Positions 13,051 through 26,299 of a DNA stretch of 64,000 nt are shown here, in pieces. The translations under genes and the position numbers were made by a program. Within the stretch, counting starts at the first letter, position 1; the number at the start of each line of letters is the position of its first letter. A model generated the notes under the pieces. The model made no database searches, was not told the origin of the DNA, and saw only the letters and a list, made by a program, of their open reading frames with translations. Source of the DNA: Epiperipatus broadwayi (lineage: Eukaryota; Onychophora; Udeonychophora; Euonychophora; Peripatidae); assembly GCA_028023455.1 (NCBI GenBank), contig JAQFVV010007263.1:1-64000 (forward strand), read 5' to 3'.

Positions 13051-14039
13051 TATTTGCTTAAAGTGTTAAAGGAGTGTTGATGAGTTTATAGTAAACAAAT
13101 ATTCCTATTAAATTTAAATAATAAATATTAAAAGATCAGAATGTGCTTCTAAGAGTAAAATTATTTGGAAATGTAAACATTTACATATCAGTTTTATTAA
13201 TTATCATGACAAAATGATGTCTGCCTGTTCAACTTAGCATAATGATAAGAGTATATCTGTAGTATATTATAGCTAATGCCTAGACATTCAAGCTTAGGGT
13301 AATTGTCACAGATAGGTTTGAGCAAAGAAGTATTCTTCTTACATTTAAATAACAAATGTTTATACCTTAACATATTTTTAATGAGGAAATAATTAAAAAA
13401 TCTAAACATTTTTATTTCCATATAAATTTTATTTATTATCTTGGTATCTTAATGCTCTCACGATGAAGGACCTTTGTGCACCACACAACCTGCACATCTG
13501 CATGTGGTAACCCCTGTGCATACATATAAAACAATTCACAAGCTTTGTTTTTATTTTTTATTTTATTGCATTGTATTTTTTTTAGAGGAATTAGTATAAT
13601 TAAAAGAAAAGCAAAATGTCAAAAAACATCTGTAGGTTATAATCGTAAAATTAAAAGAAGCTATCTCTGTACATAATATCTATTTAGACTGTCAAGAATG
13701 TAATTTTGAAAAAAGTCAAAGAGCAGATTATTTAACAGTAAGTGTGCAAGGAAATAGATTAAGGCCTTGTTTTCTCTACTGCTTAGAAAGCAAATTTGAT
13801 CTATGTTTGCAAATTTTTTTTTTATTGGAAAGAAAAGCATTAGTAGATAAAACAGATATATTTATTTTAAATAGAAAATTCGAATATTTGGTTTTAAATG
13901 CCAACACTTGAATTTTTATATAATACATCATTATTATCATACATTTTAAATTAATCTTGATGGAATAACTTCGAAATAAAAGTTTCCAAAATTTAATCCA
14001 ATTTTTTTTTGATTCTAGCATTTTTTTTCTCATATTACA
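13051..14039. other. AT-rich non-coding stretch
   Basis: Nothing recognisable. A slightly GC-richer patch at 13455-13530 could be a repeat relic. Confidence 0.7.
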
Positions 14040-14496
14040 TAAAATACTTTATTTCATCCATCCATCTCACATGTCCTCTTTCTATATCTTTTACAATCTT
14101 TTGGATTGCAATGACAATTATCAATTATCATTTTTTCTAGCAATATTTCCAAATCAGCTGTATTTAAGACAATTTTTTTTCTTTGAGAATGTTAATGATT
14201 CATTGTAAATTTCTCCCTGTCACACCTAACACCCATACTTTATTGAGTGATCTAAACTCTTTGCATTGTTTTTTTGCTAATTGTCCAAGATCCATAAGTA
14301 AAAACTAAAAGATGTATAATTAAAAACTTTCCTGTATTTCCTTTTAATATGAAGCTTTTCAATCAAAAGCTTTCCATCCAAGTGTAATCCTATGATTAAT
14401 TTTATCTATTACATTTCCATCAATATTGATGAAGTATTTGTAGTTATAAACTATTTTTTTCTTTTGAAAAATTCCATTGAATTACTTTAGTCTTTT

Positions 14497-14840
14497 TAAA
14501 TAATATTTATTTTTATAAAGGGCAAACAGTATTGAAATTAAATTGAGAGACTGCAAAACTCTCGTGCTCATCACTATCTGACAGCCAATCAGATCATAAA
14601 TACAAGACAGATAATTTAATAAGAATAGGGTGGTCCACCCTATTCTTTACTTGTCTTTCTATATATTGAAGCCAGTCAAAAGACAAGTAAAAAATAGGGT
14701 GGACCACCCTATTCCTGTTAAATTCTCTGTCTTGTATTTGCGATCTGATTGGCTGTCAGATAGCAATGAGCGCGAGAGTTTTGCAGTCTCTCAATTTAAT
14801 TTCAATACTGTTTGTGCTTTATAAAAATAAATATTATTTA
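14497..14840. mobile_element. 344-bp near-perfect palindrome (foldback MITE)
   Basis: Left arm 14,497-14,658 and right arm 14,679-14,840 are near-perfect inverted copies around a loop of about 20 bp. Each arm carries the palindrome AGGGTGGTCCACCCT and a CCAAT-type GATTGGCTGTCAGAT. The insert sits in the LINE and is followed by a partial copy at 14,965-15,121. The repeat TTTAGTCTTTTTA occurs at 14,486-14,498 and 15,122-15,134, consistent with a 13-bp target duplication flanking the composite insertion. No coding capacity. Confidence 0.9.
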
Positions 14841-14964
14841 CATATGTTACTATATGTTATAACATCTAAAAACTACTGCATAGTAAATCGTAGGATTTCA
14901 CGCTGTATGTTTGTAATTTAAACTCAGTGAGTTAAGTGTGAAGATATTTAATATTCTTGCTTTT

Positions 14965-15121
14965 AGATCTAAGTACTTTAGACTGACTTGGATATATAGA
15001 AAAACAAGTAAAGAATAGAGTGGACTGCCCTATTCTTGTTAAATTTGCTGTCTTGTATTTACGATCTGATTGGCTGTCAGATAGTGATGAGCACGAGAGT
15101 TTTGCAGTCTCTCAATTTAAT
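14965..15121 (+). repeat. partial second copy of the palindromic MITE arm
   Basis: Repeats the right arm of the 14,497-14,840 palindrome (AAACAAGTAAAGAATAG, then a decayed GTGGACTGCCC, then the GATTGGCTGTCAGATAG segment and TCTCAATTTAATTT). Its inverted partner is absent, so this is a truncated or rearranged tandem unit within one insertion. Confidence 0.85.
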
Positions 15122-15380
15122 TTTAGTCTTTTTAGTATTTCCAACTCTTGCAACAATTCATGAAGATCTGAAATATGATTTTCAAAAACAATGACATCAT
15201 CTGAAAAATCTAGATCACTTAAGTAATTTCCATTTATATTTATTTCTTTAGCTTTCCATTTTAATTCATAAGATATTTCTTGTAAAACTATTGCAAAATG
15301 TTTTGGAAGTATACAGTTACTCTATCATAACTCTTATTAATGTAAATTTGTCTTCATTATTGCATTGTCAAATCCATATA

Positions 15381-15609
15381 ATATTAATATCATCTATGTT
15401 TTTTATTATTTTCTACAATGCCTTTTTACAACCCGCTATTGACAGCTTCAATTGCCCTAGCAATCTTTTTCAGAACTTCTATTTATATTTCCAAAGATTT
15501 GGGAATATAAGTAGAAGTTCTGAAGAAAATTGCTGGGGCAATCGAAACTGTCAAGTGGGTTTTAAAAAGCATTGTATAAAATAATAAAGAACATAGATAA
15601 TATTAATAT
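15381..15609. mobile_element. 229-bp foldback element inside the LINE
   Basis: Arms 15,381-15,495 and 15,498-15,609 are inverted copies of about 112 bp with roughly 10% mismatches and almost no loop (2 bp). Outer ends are ATATTAATAT on both sides. The segment has no counterpart in the second LINE copy, so it is an insertion. No coding capacity. It is unrelated by eye to the 14.5-kb palindrome. Confidence 0.85.
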
Positions 15610-16130
15610 TATAATGTTAATTTGCTTAATATCACTATGTGGTTGAGTACTGCACTGTCGCACTTTGATAAAAAAAATCAAAATATAATATTCTAATTTA
15701 TCTTTTGATATTCCAAATCTTATTTTTATTGTGAAAATGTTTGTAGAATCAAATGTCATTTCATAATCTATAAACACAGAATGGCAATTGATATTCTCTT
15801 TTCCATAACTTTTCACAATTTTTGAATGTGATCTAATATGTAAACTCTGCTTTCAAATCGAACCTGTTTTTTTCATTGGTTAAAATCAGAAGTTTTCTTT
15901 TGATGAATTGTAATTATCTTAGTAAGGATTTTGTATAGAAATGATGGAAGACTGATGGGTCTGTAATTTTGAATATAGTTAAGCTATGATATCCATTATA
16001 TTTTGTTTTAAACCCCTATCATATTGCAGTCCATACATTGCATACATTAGTTTATGTTTTGTTGACAATCTTTGATTAGAATAGAATATTATTGTTTATT
16101 GAAGTGCAAATATACAGTACTTTTCAACAC

Positions 16131-16150
16131 ATGAAAATAAATAACACTGA

Positions 16151-16185
<35 letters not shown>

Positions 16186-16206
16186 TTCAGTGTTATTTAT
16201 TTTCAT
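16131..16206. repeat. hairpin with 23-bp perfect arms around (TA)n
   Basis: The arm starting ATGAAAATAAATAACACT (16,131-16,153) and its exact reverse complement (16,184-16,206) flank a 30-bp TA repeat, itself self-complementary, so the whole 76 bp can extrude as a cruciform. Confidence 0.9.
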
Positions 16207-16405
16207 CTTGTCTGTATTCCAATTATAATAAAATATATATAATTATTCAAAACAATACAATAATTAATACAGTAACAATATTTTAAACAAATATATACCA
16301 ATTTAATAGAAGTACTTTCAACTATCTATGTAGTCGTTGTCAACTAGACTCAAATTGTATTAGAAAAAACCGTTACAAATGTAAACAAAAGCAATACGTC
16401 ATACA

Positions 16406-17850
16406 TCAATTTTCCCACAATTCATTAATTTTTATATTGGCTGTCTGTCTATTTATCAACTGTTGCTTTTCACTTTTTATTAACATAGCTTCTTTAATTT
16501 TGCGTTTATTATTATTTCTTTCAATACACAGAATTTTAACTTTATTAAAATCAAAATCAAAACCATAATTACATGTTACATTATGATCAAAAAATACTGA
16601 TGGTGATACATCATCATTTCTAACATTCTCTTGTCTTGATTTTTGCACTCGTTTATATAATAACAAATGCTCCCTTGATCTTTTCTCCAATGTACATCGA
16701 GATTCCCCAATATATGCCTTTCCACAAAAACATAGCCATTTATATATTGCACAACTTTGATTTAAAATACCACACCTATTTTTTGAATTATTTATTAATC
16801 TATTTAAATTAGGAGTAGTATAAAATGCAACTCGACATATATTTTTATATATCTTTTTATAAATTTAACCTGTTCATTACAAATAAATGGTATTGATATC
16901 CAAGTATATTTTATTTTATCAATATCTATAGCATCTAAAATATTTCTATTATTATTAAACTTAGTAACAATATTATAAATTAATTTATGATCATATCCAA
17001 CATTTAACAAATCCATAATAAATACATTTATGTTACTTATTTTATCAGAACTATATTTACATAATTTATTATTCCTAAATAAAAATGATTTTAAACTGGA
17101 TAATTTATGTGCAATTGGCACATTTGAATACCAAGGAATATATCCTCTTTTTCAATATCTTTTATTACCATACAATAATCTAATTTATTTTTATTACGTG
17201 TAACTTTAATATCTAAATACTGAATTGACTTTTTCTTCAAAAGATTTACTCCATTTTAAACCTTCTAAACTATTTAATTCATTGAATAATACATTTATAA
17301 TATCTAAACTTCCACAAACGAAAACATCATCAACATACCTGTAATAAATTTTAATACCTTGGCAATATATATTAGTATTAAGAATTATATCTTCATATCT
17401 TGATACCACAAAACTACATATTTGTGAAACTACAGGAAGTCCCATAGGCCATCCATAATCCATTTTATAATAATTTTCATTAAATATAGCATATATATTT
17501 TTATCAATAAAATATAATACATCATTTACAAATTTTACTTTTTTAACATCAACTTTTTTAACCTTAAAGCATCTAATATAATTTTTATAGATTTTAATCT
17601 ATCTATTGAACCGTACATCTCACATATATCAAATGTACAAATACTATCATTATTATTAATATTAATATTTTGAATTTTCTTTACAAAATCAAACGATGAA
17701 TTAATAGTATATTTTCCAAATCCAAGAACATCTTTTAATAATGTTTCTATAAATCTACAGGTTTCATAGTAAAATGATCCCAAACAATCATTAATCTTAA
17801 AGTTTATCTTGTTTATTAGTTTAATATTAAAATTCCCCCCCCATATATAT
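16406..17850 (-). pseudogene. Penelope-like element: reverse transcriptase plus GIY-YIG endonuclease, 5'-truncated and frameshifted
   Basis: In minus-strand order (with frame changes) the pieces are: RT motif A region, CTFDICEMYGSID (17,570-17,660; family form is FDV-SLYTSIP); motif B, WPMGLPVVSQI; motif C, YYRYVDDVFV (about 17,320-17,350), the catalytic YVDD box; the thumb, around HKLSSLKSFLFRNNKLC; and then a C-terminal GIY-YIG domain, CFCGKAYIGESRCTLEKRSREH, running to about 16,406. Known Penelope-like elements encode this RT-GIY-YIG fusion. The coding frame changes at least twice (near 17,500 and 17,140), with a stop after VFRY, so it is inactive. The N-terminal part is missing upstream of about 17,850, next to a C9/(AT)n tract. 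It lies within the RTE-like LINE. Confidence 0.85.
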
Positions 17851-19242
17851 ATATAGTATGAATGTTGTATAAACAAAATTTTTAAAAATGAAAGGTACAC
17901 ACATACATATATTTTTCTGAGTGTACATTCATTCATTAATTCACTGAAAACTTAGAAATAAGAACAAATCTTACTGTACCATATTTTCATTTTTAAAATA
18001 AAATAGTGAAATGTCTGACGTTCATCATAATTAAATACATTAGACTTGTTATTAAAAAACTATGATCTCTCTATTGTTCTAAGCCAGTATCAACTTCAAG
18101 TATATTCTTAGATTTTGTAAAACATTTAGTATTACACATAGAAAACATTTTATTCCATGAAGTGGTGTATAAAAAATTCAGAAAGAACAATAAATGAAGA
18201 TTAAAATGTATTTATTAATAAATATAATCATATACAGTGTTCTGAAATGGAAAAGTGGATGCTGATATATTGTAAAATTTATTTACATTTTTTTTTTAAA
18301 TGTGAATGCATACATTGCTCTCTAATAAAAAAAATGATTACTTGTGTATCACAAAATGTATTGAATATATAACTTTTGATATTTTTTTTGCTTATGTACA
18401 TTTTTGTTTTTTTGTCTACATTTTTTTCACATTTATAATTGACAGCATGTATATTGTTACAGTGTAGTTTGCAGCTTTACTGTATCTTTTTTATCATTTT
18501 TTTTAAAATATCAACATTGATGTAATAACCTCTTATTTAATAAATGCGATAAGAGAAAAGATTAATATCAACATTATTACATCATTCTGCCAGGTACATT
18601 ATAAATTTTTATCATTTATTCACTTGTTATATAGCTTTATTAATAATTTTTCTATTTCTTCACCTGTATTTTTATACAATATCAATAATAATTTTATTAT
18701 TTCCTGGAGCTTTTTCCTTCATAGACTTAATTTCATTTAAAATACTTGACCATTCAGAAAATGTAATATTTATAGGAGATAATTCATTTACTTAGACTTT
18801 ATAATAATATAATTCTTTATAAAACTCTTCCACACATTTCATAATATCACACTATTTCTTTTTAATAATTCTATCTTTCTTCCTTATTGTTCAAACAACT
18901 TTTCTTTTAAAACCATAATTGTTGGTTTACACTTTCAAAAATTGTATTTTTTTTTATAACCATCCTTGTTCATAATAATATTTTTTATATCAATATTAAC
19001 TCTTTTTGGCAACATTTTGAAAAAGTCTAGACATTCAAAATATTTATAGTTCTTTTTTATTTAGATATCTGTTACTAAATGCTAGAATTGCTATTCATCC
19101 TTTTAGATTCTCAAAATTAGTTATATTTTAGGATTCCCAATGCACGATTTTTTAAGAAATAAATAAGATCTTATTTACACCTAGGAACAATCAAACATAC
19201 TCTTAATGATTTTTTTGAAGATTTATGATGATGGTGTTCTAG

Positions 19243-19359
19243 CTGTATTTTTATATTGGATTATTTCCATCATCTAATATGTGTGTTGAATGTCTTTAGA
19301 AAAATTGTTAATTCAACACACGTATTAGATGATGGAAATAGTCCAATATAAAAATACAG
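19243..19359. repeat. inverted repeat with 49-bp arms
   Basis: 19,243-19,291 (begins CTGTATTTTTATATTGGA) and 19,311-19,359 are near-perfect reverse complements around a loop of 19 bp. Possible small foldback MITE near the 5' end of the LINE relic. Confidence 0.9.
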
Positions 19360-22300
19360 ATATCCTTAATGAATCTATATTGTATTGATGGGAGTGTATC
19401 TCTGGGAGTAATAGTACTAATCTTATGTAATTGCAAGTATAAATTCATTAATCTTGTTATTTAATTCATTGTTCTTAGTAAATAAGAAATGAAAATAGAA
19501 TAATAAGAATTCATTATATTCTGAATTTATTTTGCATATTTTTAATACTATAAAACATTAGCTTTTTTCATGTTAATTTTGTACAGAACCAATTAATTTA
19601 TCTAATGATAAAAACAACAACCGGATTAACAATTGTGTGCAAAATGGGATCCTGTGACAAGCATGAATATTTATTAAAGCTTAAATCTTGTGAAAACAAA
19701 AAAAGCTGTCAGAAAAATGGTGCAAGAAGAGAACGTTAAGAAACATTTTTTTGGACAGAGAAATAGACTTTGAAAAGTATATTAAAATTTTTTTGTATTA
19801 AAAATTTAATTTAATTTTATGAAAAGTTTGAATTTGGAAATGTCAGTACTGGTCATCATTTATGGGTCTTGAACTCCAGAATTGGTGTCATGGCAACAAA
19901 CCCTTTAAGAAAAAGGTAATTAAAGATTTTTTAATTGAGTCTAGTTAACAATTTTGTATTGAAAATATTAACATTTAAAACAATCTGTATTGAGAGGCTC
20001 ATAATCTTTTGGGAAGAACTGTGCAGACAGAAGATAATTTGTTATCTGTAATCAAGTTAAAGTTTTATTTCTATTAAACTATAAAGAACATTTTCTAGAA
20101 TAATTATCTAAATTGATAACAAACTGAGAAAAAATATTTTTTGAAAGAAGACAGTTAAATTATTTACATAGATTCTGGTGTTTAATTGACTGAATGAGAG
20201 GAAAAAATATGAATATTAGATAGTTTGGTCTCAATTAATAAAACAAAGAATTAAAATATGTAATAAAACATAACAGATTTAGAGAGACCCATGTGGGATG
20301 TAATTATAAAGAAAAAAAATCTACAAGATAATTTAACATTGATAATTATGCGAATTTACCTACTTAAACAAATTGGATAATATATTGTAACCATCAATAT
20401 GTAATCAGTGTGTGATTATAGGGTGAAGGTGCATGTGTATATTTGGGGAACAGGCATTGATGCAGCATGAAATCAAAGGGTACATTTTATTGTATTTAAA
20501 CAACATTTGTTTTAAATGAATAGTTCTTAGGTTTGTGATGACTGGGTTTGAATTTATCCAAATAATAATAATATGAAGTAAATCTTAATAAGTTTTTTAT
20601 ATCTCATATAAATATGTTTAAAGTATTTGTGTGTTTAATGTATATTATAAATTCCATTTGGGTGTCATGGCTGGATAATTACTTCACTTTATTATATTTC
20701 CATGTGAACTCCATAAATAAAAATATCTAAATAATATATATCTCAAATTTTACACTATGAATGTATTTTATTACTGTATGTGCATGTGACCAAATATGTG
20801 TTTAATAAAGAAATATGATTTTAAATAAGTAAAAAAAAATACAAAGCTAAGTTTTAAAATTAAGAGTTCCACATGCAGTCAGTATTACATCTGATTGGCT
20901 GTCACATAAGCATTTTTAAAGCATATCTGTCAAATGTTTTTAGCCTTTCACATTATTACTTCTATTAAAAAAATAAAATATTTTATTATTTATTTACAAT
21001 TAATAAAAATGGGTTAATTAATTAAATAAAAAAATTTTCAGCTTCAATTTTCCTAAAAGAATAAGTTATCATATATAAAGCATAAAAAATAGCATTCTTA
21101 ATTTTATGAATGATATAATAAACAATATGCAAAAATTTAATAGGCAAATATAAAAATTATTTCTTTAGGCCTTTGATTAGTGCATTTGACAGTTATATTT
21201 TGTGTATGTATATATATATATATCATTAAAAACCAGTCATCACTTAGACAATCCCAATATCATTAACAATCAACAATTTCAAATTGTTGTCAAGGCAACC
21301 TCCTTTTAACAATATATATATAGTTTTTGGCTATAGTACCACTGATGATTAATTTTTTTTCTCCCAAACTATTATGTTTAGAATAGAAATAGATTGGGTT
21401 GAACATTATATATAGTTTTCTTCATTTAAAATGACTGATTTTTATTGTATCAATTTGCAGATATTTATGCTTCTGGTAACTTCCTCTTTAAAAGCAGGCA
21501 GGTTAATATTCATAAAAGTATATGAGAAGTATCACACTACTTTTGTCACATGATTATACTTATAATACACATATACATACACACACATATATATATATAT
21601 ATGAAGTTGAAGTGATGTTGAATGGAGAAAGCGAATAACTCAAAAAGTATGCTCAACACTGATTGTTTTTGCAAGATATTTTAACTATGATTATTATAAA
21701 CATTGTGAAAATAGGATTTAATAATTATAGCTTTTCCTTCCCCATTTTCAGAAATTTGGTCTAACCAATGCTAGCCTTTTATTTATTCATTTATTTTTGA
21801 TAGCCTCTAATGGCTGGTTGGATTAAGTTTTCAACATTTTATTTGATCAAATTTAACTTCATTCTTTATTATATTTTTAGAAATTTCAAATTATTTTCTA
21901 GAAATGTGCATTTACAAATAAAAATTATTCTTAAAAAGGTTATTTAAACTTTGTAAATATAACAAAAAGATGTTAAATTGAAATATGTAATAAAAATAAT
22001 ACCTTGTTTCTTATTGGATGCTTACTATATAACCAATGAAAAATATTAAATTAAGAGAAATTGATTTGTTTTGTTTCAATTTCTAAAGTATGAATGAATA
22101 ATTGTTCACATTATTTAAAACTAATGAAATTTTAATTTAAAATTTAAAATTCTATTCATAATTATTAAAAAAATGATAATCTTCTACAGTCAATATGAAT
22201 GCATTCTTTTTTAGCGAATTACAAGTTGCAACTGTACATTGTCGATTTTTCTTGACTTGTCAAAATCTGAATCGAATTACAACTGGTTGTTATTCTAAAA

Positions 22301-22573
22301 AATAAATATTACACGAATATTTTGCAAAATAAATATAAATATGTAAACAAACTACAGAAAATGTATATTTTTATTTTTAAAATCTAAACCAAAAATGAAT
22401 ACTCTTATAAGTTTTTGCAAATGCCATCATGCAAAAAGAACAAAAAAACTACCAATCACTAATATTGTTAAATTATTGTCAGTTTGTTGGTAGTAGGTTT
22501 TACCGTACAATACTGAAATCCTAAAATTTCATAAATTAATAAATGAATATAATTTTAATTCCATATTTGGCCA
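19360..22573. other. AT-rich non-coding stretch
   Basis: No gene supported. A GATTGGCTGTCACAT segment at 20,883-20,897 shares the CCAAT-type motif seen in the MITEs at 14.5 and 22.7 kb. (AT)n at 21,206-21,224 and 21,588-21,602. Confidence 0.7.
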
Positions 22574-23337
22574 TTAACCCTTTTCCCGCCTCTTATGAGG
22601 CCTCTCGTCAACAGCTGATGCACTCTAATTTCGTTAGTTTTAATGCTAGAATATTCGTTTGACAGTTATTGATTAGGTTTTTAAAAGTTCTGTAAGATGG
22701 TGCCCTCTTCCGAATTATTTTACAAGTAAAAAATCAAAAAAAACTGCATTTAAAACTAAACAAAGAAAGAACCTTGTCGGTGATTGGCTGTCAGCCAGCT
22801 CTCAGCCAAAAAAGACATTCTGATTGGCTGGAAAGAACAAAGAAACCGCCTGATCAAAGAAAATAAAGAAAAACGCTGAGGTTTTCATTTCGAATATAAT
22901 TTTAAAGAATATTAAGTATATATTGAGTAATTACAAATCATTTTCAGAGAGAATACTAAAAAAACAAAATTATTTTCGAAAAATATTGAAGATTTTAGTA
23001 AAAATATTTAAGATTTAGCAAAAAGAAATATTTACTTTTCTATAACGTAAAAGACATTTACGTCACGAACTCTTTGTTTATATGATAGCTTTTATGTTGC
23101 CGAAATTGAATATTTTATAATAAATAAATAGCAATTTATTTTTGAAAGAACTTTCGTTCACTTTTATAACCTGACAATGTATTAATATACTTTTTATAAA
23201 CGAATATAAAGTCAATATGATATTAAAGGTGAAAATATTTTGACAATTGACTTGTCTTCAGTTTGTGAGCTGGCCAATTAAAAGCTTTGATTTTTAGCTG
23301 GCACAACCAATAATATAATTAGCAGTTAAAAGGTTAA
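22574..23337 (+). mobile_element. piggyBac-like MITE copy 1 (756 bp between TTAA sites)
   Basis: Bounded by TTAA at 22,574-22,577 and 23,334-23,337, the target duplication specific to the piggyBac superfamily. The left terminus is CCCTTTTCCCGCC; the right terminus read inwards is CCTTTTAACTGC, so the short terminal inverted repeat is CCCTTT-like with one base lost on the right. It shares its full length with the copy at 23,825-24,595, including the well-preserved block GTTCTGTAAGATGGTGCCC and a GATTGGCTG motif. No transposase frame, so it is non-autonomous. Confidence 0.65.
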
Positions 23338-23824
23338 AATTAATGCAAGCACTAAAGATAACTGCAAAAGTGTGTGTTAAAACTAAAACAATTAGTATCA
23401 CATGTTCCATTCAGCTTTAATAAAATCACTAAAAAATAACATTGCTTTTTTTTTGGATTTCTGGTCTTGGGTGCAAGGGCACATAAATAACTTATATGTA
23501 ACAGATTTACGATTCAAAAAAGAAAATGTTTATTTACTCTATTTTCATTTTATTTATATAGTCTTTTTGCATTGTATATATAGTTGTTTTTCAAATCTGG
23601 TTTTTACATCACCATATATCTCTACAATCTCCTCCATTTTTTACATAATAGATAAGTCACTAAAATATTTTTTCATTCATAAAAGTTTTGGTATCTCTTT
23701 TAAACTAACAGAATACATACTAATGCCTAATAAAAGCATCACATTACCCCATCACTAGCAGCTCAGGTTATCTTTCTTGTTGCTTTTTTAATTTTATTTT
23801 TGCTTTTAGATTTTTTGTTATACT
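23338..23824. other. spacer between the two MITEs
   Basis: 487 bp. A 118-codon open frame (23,402-23,758, plus) is rich in F, I, L, Y and S, as expected of AT-rich chance frames, and shows no motif I recognise. I see no gene here. Confidence 0.6.
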
Positions 23825-24595
23825 TTAATGCTTAAAATGCATGACTCGTCTAAAAATGAGAAGATTTGACATCACTCTAAATCAGCTACTTTTTATCGCA
23901 TGTATACATATGATATGTCATTCGAAAGAAAATCAAAAGTTCTGTAAGATGGTGCCCTCTTCAGAGTTATTTTACAAGTAAAAAAATCAATAAAAATGAC
24001 CATATATGTCAAACAAAACCAAAGCACCACCTCCTCACCAACTTTTCTTGAATCTTATTGGCTGTCCCACTTCTGTCAGAAAGGGAAATGGCTGCCAAAA
24101 AGTAAAAAGTTACGTTCATTTTGATTTTTATTACGAAAATGATAAACGAATGTTTACAACATTTTAAACAATATTTGAATTGAATTACAAATTATTATTG
24201 ATAAAATAATACTAAAATCAAATTATTTTAGAAAAATAGTTAAGATATTACCAAGAATTATTTATTTATTGCTACATATTGATCGTACGTTAAAGTGAAA
24301 AAAAAAGATTGCGTCAGCAATCTTTTTTGGTTGGTTGAATAGCGGTTACTTTTATTTCACCGCAATTGAATATTTTTTAAATTATAAATCAAATTTTATT
24401 TTTGAAAAGACTTTCGTTTGCTTTCGTAATCTGAGAATTCAGTAATATACTTTTTACAAACGAAACTAACGTATTTATATTATTAAAAGTGATCTATTTT
24501 AACAATAGATTTTGTTAAAGTTGTGAGTTGGCCAATTACAAGTTTTGATTTTTAACTCATTCGGCCAATTAAATAATAATCATTGAAAGGGTTAA
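23825..24595 (+). mobile_element. piggyBac-like MITE copy 2 (763 bp between TTAA sites)
   Basis: Same orientation and nearly the same length as copy 1; the conserved block GTTCTGTAAGATGGTGCCC lies 114 bp inside the left TTAA against 113 bp in copy 1. The right end keeps the full GAAAGGG|TTAA terminus; the left end (TTAA|TGCTTAAAATGC) has decayed. It contains a private hairpin, AAAGATTGCG/CGCAATCTTT-like, near 24,305-24,330. Non-coding. Confidence 0.65.
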
Positions 24596-24744
24596 TACAA
24601 TAATTACAATAAACAGCTGTTTTTCAATTAACATCTGATTTTAGATTCAATTTTAATTAATTCCAATATACAAAAAAAAATACTTTTTATAAGTACCAAA
24701 ATTCATTTCAGACTTTTAGAAATTTATATTTTAGTCATTATTGA

Positions 24745-25756
<1,012 letters not shown>

Positions 25757-26299
25757 ATTATCCTTTTATTTTTCTACAATTCTGAATCCCTCTAAGGTTA
25801 TTTATTCCTAATACCTTTTGTAAAATAACTAAGCATATAACTTGTAAAATATTCATAGTTTTAAACACTTTTTGTTATTTACCAAGTTTAACATATATGA
25901 TTAAAACTAAATATAAATTACTTTTCCTTTTCTTTATTCCTCCATTTTAGTTTTTTTCCCCTTTATCCATGATCACTAATGAAGAGAATCTTATTTACTT
26001 TAAACAAACTACTTTTATTCCGTTACTTTACAGTATTTAGACTGTTTTTTTGTGGTGTTAAGTTAACTTACAATTTAAAATTATATTATGCATGGTTAAG
26101 TGCACATAATTATAATATATATATATTATTTTAGTCTCAATGTACATTTCTTCATGTAAAATAAAACTTTAAAAATAATCTATAAATAATTAAATCTAAA
26201 TGAGCAAATAGTAATAATAATTTTTAGAGAATATTTTTGTAAACAAAAACAGCAAAACCTCATCTATAATAACGATGGCCATTTTAAATCTAAAACAAT
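25757..26299. other. AT-rich non-coding stretch
   Basis: Nothing recognisable beyond short AT runs. Confidence 0.7.

Larger units (their letters stand above)
14040..19060 (-). mobile_element. RTE-like LINE copy 1, interrupted by at least three insertions
   Basis: Minus-strand non-LTR retrotransposon relic, recognised by collinear similarity to the clearer copy at 45.1-47.1 kb. The 3' end (14,040-14,110) translates to a C-terminal piece ending RWMDEIK, like the RW-DDI motif of RTE-type proteins. 15,122-15,300 and 15,700-16,020 match the reverse transcriptase part. 18,585-19,060 matches the more N-terminal part. Between these blocks lie a palindromic MITE (14,499-15,121), a foldback element (15,381-15,609) and about 2.5 kb with a Penelope-like element (about 16,030-18,585). 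Many stops and frameshifts make it a dead copy. The outer ends are approximate. Confidence 0.7.
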
